Shown here piece by piece: positions 60,433-64,000 of a stretch of 64,000 bases of DNA. Origin of the DNA: Callaeas wilsoni (lineage: Eukaryota; Chordata; Aves; Passeriformes; Callaeidae); contig VWPU01012282.1 of NCBI GenBank assembly GCA_013398955.1, positions 1 to 64,000 on the forward strand, given 5' to 3'. Below the pieces are notes generated by a model. The model was given only the letters and a program-made list of their open reading frames with translations. It did not search any database and was not told the DNA's origin. The position numbers and the translations under genes were made by a program. Every line of letters starts with the position of its first letter. The first letter of the stretch is position 1.

Positions 60433-61545
60433 ATGATTGAGTTACAGCTCTTAATTGTGGCTGATGCAATAGAGTGCACACCTTTATTCTTGACTTGATA
60501 AATGTTTGCAAATTTCAGATAAGAATATTCACTGCATATATTTAAGACAATAGTTTTTACCTGTATGGAGTGAAGCATATTTTCTGATGAAAATTCATGA
60601 GATGAAATGTCACCTTCAGAAAGCCTGTGAAAAACGACCCGTATTGTGAATCTTTCTGTCAGAATTCAAGTTTACATTGTTCCACTGGTGTACCCAGCCC
60701 ATTTTCAGTGACAAGGAATGTACAAAGATATGTGTACCTTTCCTGAACCTATTACGTGCTGCATCTCTGCACTGGGTTTTTTGCTGCTGGGAATAAGGGC
60801 TTGGAGCACAGAAAACAGTGAAGTGCCTGGATACTGTACTTGTTATTTTAAAAATATGTATTTGTAGTTTCTGTATGATATCTGAGTTCACGATTTTTAG
60901 TGCTTCTTCTAAGAAATCTGATATCCCTGAGGTGCTGTTTGTGGCAATGTCTAGAAATAATTTTTGTTTGATTTTAGAGCAAAGCAACTCTTAAAATGGA
61001 GATGAGGTTTTTATTCTAATGGCAGCTGTATCGATCCACTTGGTTTCATATGTTAATGGTAAAAAAACTGGTGGCGTTGCAGGAGAACAGACTGTAAAAC
61101 ACAACGGACACATTGCCTTGCTAGGTCTGATTGTGATTTCCAGATGCAGAAATGCTGTGGAGTTTGCTAGACCTTTTGTTTCTGATGGCCTTTGAGTTAC
61201 ATTGTTCGTGTCAGATCTTGAAAGGACATGAATGCTGGAATTTTGAATGTTCACTTTTGTTTTTCTACTTCTTTCATGAAGATAAAAGTACTTCTTTTTG
61301 ACACAGACCACATCAAGAGCTGTATTTGTTCTTTATCTGTCTCATATAAAAAAAGTATTGATTACCTTATAATGGTATTTCTTTTCAGAACAAAATGGTA
61401 TTTCTCATAGAAGAACAAAGCTTATTCTGTTATTGCAACTTTCTTGGAACTGCTGTTTGCAGTTTATATTTGCCTGCAACATTTCAGTCAAACAGCTAGC
61501 ACTGCTCTTACTTCAAAGGTATGAGTTGAGCAGTTGCCATTACAT

Positions 61546-61590
61546 CAAGGCTTTATATTTCACAAGCCTTTATATTTCACAAGGCTTTAT
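61546..61590. repeat. 17-bp tandem repeat, 2.6 copies
   Basis: Unit CAAGGCTTTATATTTCA at 61546-61562, repeated with one change (CAAGC) at 61563-61579, plus a partial third copy to 61590. Confidence 0.95.
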
Positions 61591-61803
61591 CTACAATAGT
61601 CACATAATTTATTGTCTTGTTATTAGGTCAAATTCAGTTATCTTTAGTCACATTTTCTGACTAAAATAATGGACTAAAGAGTCCTTCATGTGGCCAGCTG
61701 TTATTGTAAAACAATTTTCTTGTGATATTGTAGGGAGAGCATTCTGAATGGGATATTACCATTAATTGTTTCCATACTCTGTTTTAATTTCTGAAGACAG
61801 AGG

Positions 61804-61841
61804 CACACACACACACACACACAAATGCGTGCACACACACA
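61804..61841. repeat. (CA)n microsatellite, interrupted
   Basis: About 10 CA units (61804-61823), a 7-nt interruption, then about 5 more (61832-61841). Confidence 0.95.
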
Positions 61842-64000
61842 AGACAAATAAATTCAAAAGTCTTGATGAACTGTTCCAACAAAGATGGATCTCCTAGCTG
61901 TGACTCAAAAGAGCCTTTTAATTTGAACATGTTTAATTTTAATACATATAGTAAGAAATTGAAAATGGAACTGCATGTTGCAAAAACTACAGTGCTTATG
62001 ACTGTTTGTGACAGAAGGATGCAAAGATCCCATGCAGTGCTTGAGCCTGACTGTACTGTGCACAACCAGGTCCATGGAAAAAAAGAACTTGTTATAAAAC
62101 AGAAACACTATGAGGGAACAGAAATAATATGGCAGCAGTAACAAAACCAAGCAATAGCATATGCAATGGCATAACAGGGTCATTATGAATCACTGTTATT
62201 CTTGCTGACTCTAGGTATATAAATCAGCAATCATTTAGGGTAAAACATGAATGCAGAAAGAAAGGGAGACATCCCCCAGAGACTGTAGATTTTCCTGTTC
62301 AGACTGGTGGAGTTTGGCAGTTTCATCAGCTCTTCCCTTCAAAGTAGGGTTGCTTCAAGTGGTGAGACTGAGACCACTGGCTGCAGTTCAGCTGCACAAC
62401 AGGTGATTGGATTGGTGTGGGAAAAAGTCTGTAGGACAGAGGAGTCCAGAAAGGGAATACAAATGCATTGGAAATATGTGAGCTGATTCTTCTGTGTTTC
62501 TGCCCATCTTCAATGAAGAATACATGGTAAGTTTTGGGAATCCTTGCCCCTTCACTGCTTTCTCAGTGCTCCTTTCTTGAAGTCTAAGAAAGTCCATAAT
62601 TGGACTCTGGGCCAGGAAAGAGAAGTAGTAATGTTCTAACCTGAAATGTTTTGTAGTTTGTCTGTTTGGGGTTTTTTATGATAGACATCTATTCTTTAAT
62701 TTTTGCAATGTTGCTTTATTTTGCAGAAGAACGCAGTAGAAACAAAACTGATTTTTTTCAATACTATATGCACACAAACACACACTCATGTAAGTGTGCA
62801 TGCATAATAGGCACATGTAAATATATGTAGTGCCATAGATAAGGAAATTAAGATGCAGTTTCCTGAATCAAATACTTAATTATGCAACGTCTGACAATTA
62901 TTCTAAGAAACATTCTCAGTCCATATTCTTCTGCAGAATTCTTCAACAGATGCTGTGATTTCCCATAGCAAGCATTCAAAAAAAGTAGACAATAAATTAA
63001 TTGGTGCTGATTGTATTGTGTGCAATGATAACAGTCTTACTTCACTTGAAGACTGCCAGGTTCCTCCTTCCCCCAATAAAATCATATGTTTTTATTCAAT
63101 AAAAACCCTTATTTCTGCATTCCTGTAACAGTAAGCTCCAGTATTCTTTAGAGCATACAGTAGGAAGATTTCTCAACAGAAAAGGAAAGTCTAACATATT
63201 CCGTATGTGTGGATTTCAGCATATTTGTATTCATAGAGACTCATGTGATGAATTCTTTTATTTTATTTGAAACCTTTTCCTTAAAGCAAGCATTTGTATT
63301 TTTATCTTTAGGTAAGGTTCTAAACATTAGCATTTGTGTGCATTTCATTCAGCCTACCTCATCATTTTCTTGTTTCATGCCCAGGGCTTAGCAGTTGGAG
63401 TTTAAAAACAGCCAGCTTTAATGTCTATGACTGACATGTAATTTCTGCTTACTTTAAAGCTTTTTTTTTGCTAACTTTGCCTTTTTTAAAATTCTTTCCT
63501 GTCCACAATCACAAAGCTACATAAGCTCTTTTGTGGCTTAATAAATATTGTCAGTTTTTTAAAGCTCAATGTGGTGTGTATTCTTCTTCAAAGATAGTTA
63601 TTAAGCATATAAAAAGAAGCTTGTTAAATTTGCAGATCCATTTTTTTTTATTATTCCTACTTCTTATATTTAAATGAGGAAAGATAATCCATTAAAGAGG
63701 TTGAACTGTCAAAACCACTGCTATATCTATAATTAAGTATAACCTTCCTGGGTTTAAATACCATTATCAACAAAAGCCTCTAAATTTGAAATTAAATGCT
63801 CTACCTTCCATTACCATTATTGTTTTGCTTGGAAGCTCAGAGATGTGAATGCAAAGGAGGTATTTAGCTCACAGCTATGACATATCTCCCATTTTTAAAA
63901 GTAAGCAATAACAAGAGGCATTCCTTTTTGGAATACATATGCCTTAGATTATACATTTAATGACAAGCATATATCTTAGTTCTGCAGAATTATTACTGAG

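Larger units (their letters stand above)
55321..64000. other. Unique AT-rich non-coding DNA
   Basis: About 8.7 kb without recognised dispersed repeats. Small features listed separately are a hairpin (60399-60432), a 17-bp tandem repeat (61546-61590) and CA repeats (61804-61841). A GC-richer patch lies at 56840-57010. A plus-strand polypyrimidine run ending in TAG (59590-59649) resembles a 3' splice site, but no exon with coding character follows. Confidence 0.5.

Noticed and set aside
1..64000. CRISPR arrays, bacterial operons, phage or plasmid features
   Set aside because: No direct-repeat/spacer structure, no ribosome-binding-site/ORF pattern and no long coding regions; the content is that of a vertebrate nuclear genome.

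Overview
The window looks like 64 kb of AT-rich, non-coding nuclear DNA from a bird. Evidence for a bird: many CR1 (chicken repeat 1) LINE fragments, including young ones with the characteristic tail-end text, and solo LTRs of families I recognise as common in neoavian genomes. It could be a gene desert or the inside of a very large intron. I found no convincing protein-coding exon, rRNA, canonical tRNA, CRISPR array or prokaryotic-type gene. The longest open frame (193 codons, minus strand, 29039-29620) is the decayed C-terminal part of a CR1 reverse-transcriptase polyprotein.

Layout. 1-18.2 kb: unique AT-rich DNA with old CR1 pieces (about 1.8, 2.3, 3.6, 4.9 and 13.7 kb), a possible MIR-type SINE fossil at 8.1 kb, and CT and GT microsatellites. 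18.26-18.89 kb: a well-bounded solo LTR (6-bp target duplication CATGAC, minus strand, class II/ERVK-like) next to an unclassified GC-richer block. 19.2-27.9 kb: unique AT-rich DNA. 27.9-38.1 kb: the repeat-dense core, with four minus-strand solo LTRs and a 1.3-kb minus-strand CR1 that contains an exact 50-bp triplication over reverse-transcriptase motif A. 38.7-39.0 kb: a 293-bp pure-purine GAAA-type tract with one unresolved base, followed by an ancient minus-strand CR1. 39.7-53.8 kb: mostly unique, with one more minus-strand solo LTR (perfect 5-bp duplication CTGTC, 47.5-48.1 kb) and a small CpG-containing patch at 51.1-51.5 kb. 53.8-55.3 kb: two CR1 copies tail to tail, then a nested hairpin. 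55.3-64 kb: unique AT-rich DNA with a perfect 13-bp-arm hairpin at 60.4 kb.

There is no set of genes working together here. What is functional or historical is retroelement biology: two kinds of ERV LTR, all six copies pointing to the minus strand and each still showing some promoter and polyadenylation signals, plus several ages of CR1. I did not find an undescribed biological system. The observations most worth a check are the CR1 triplication, the 60.4-kb hairpin, the polypurine tract, the single orientation of the LTRs, and the modular repeats inside one LTR family. Family names come from recognition of sequence character, not from a database search.
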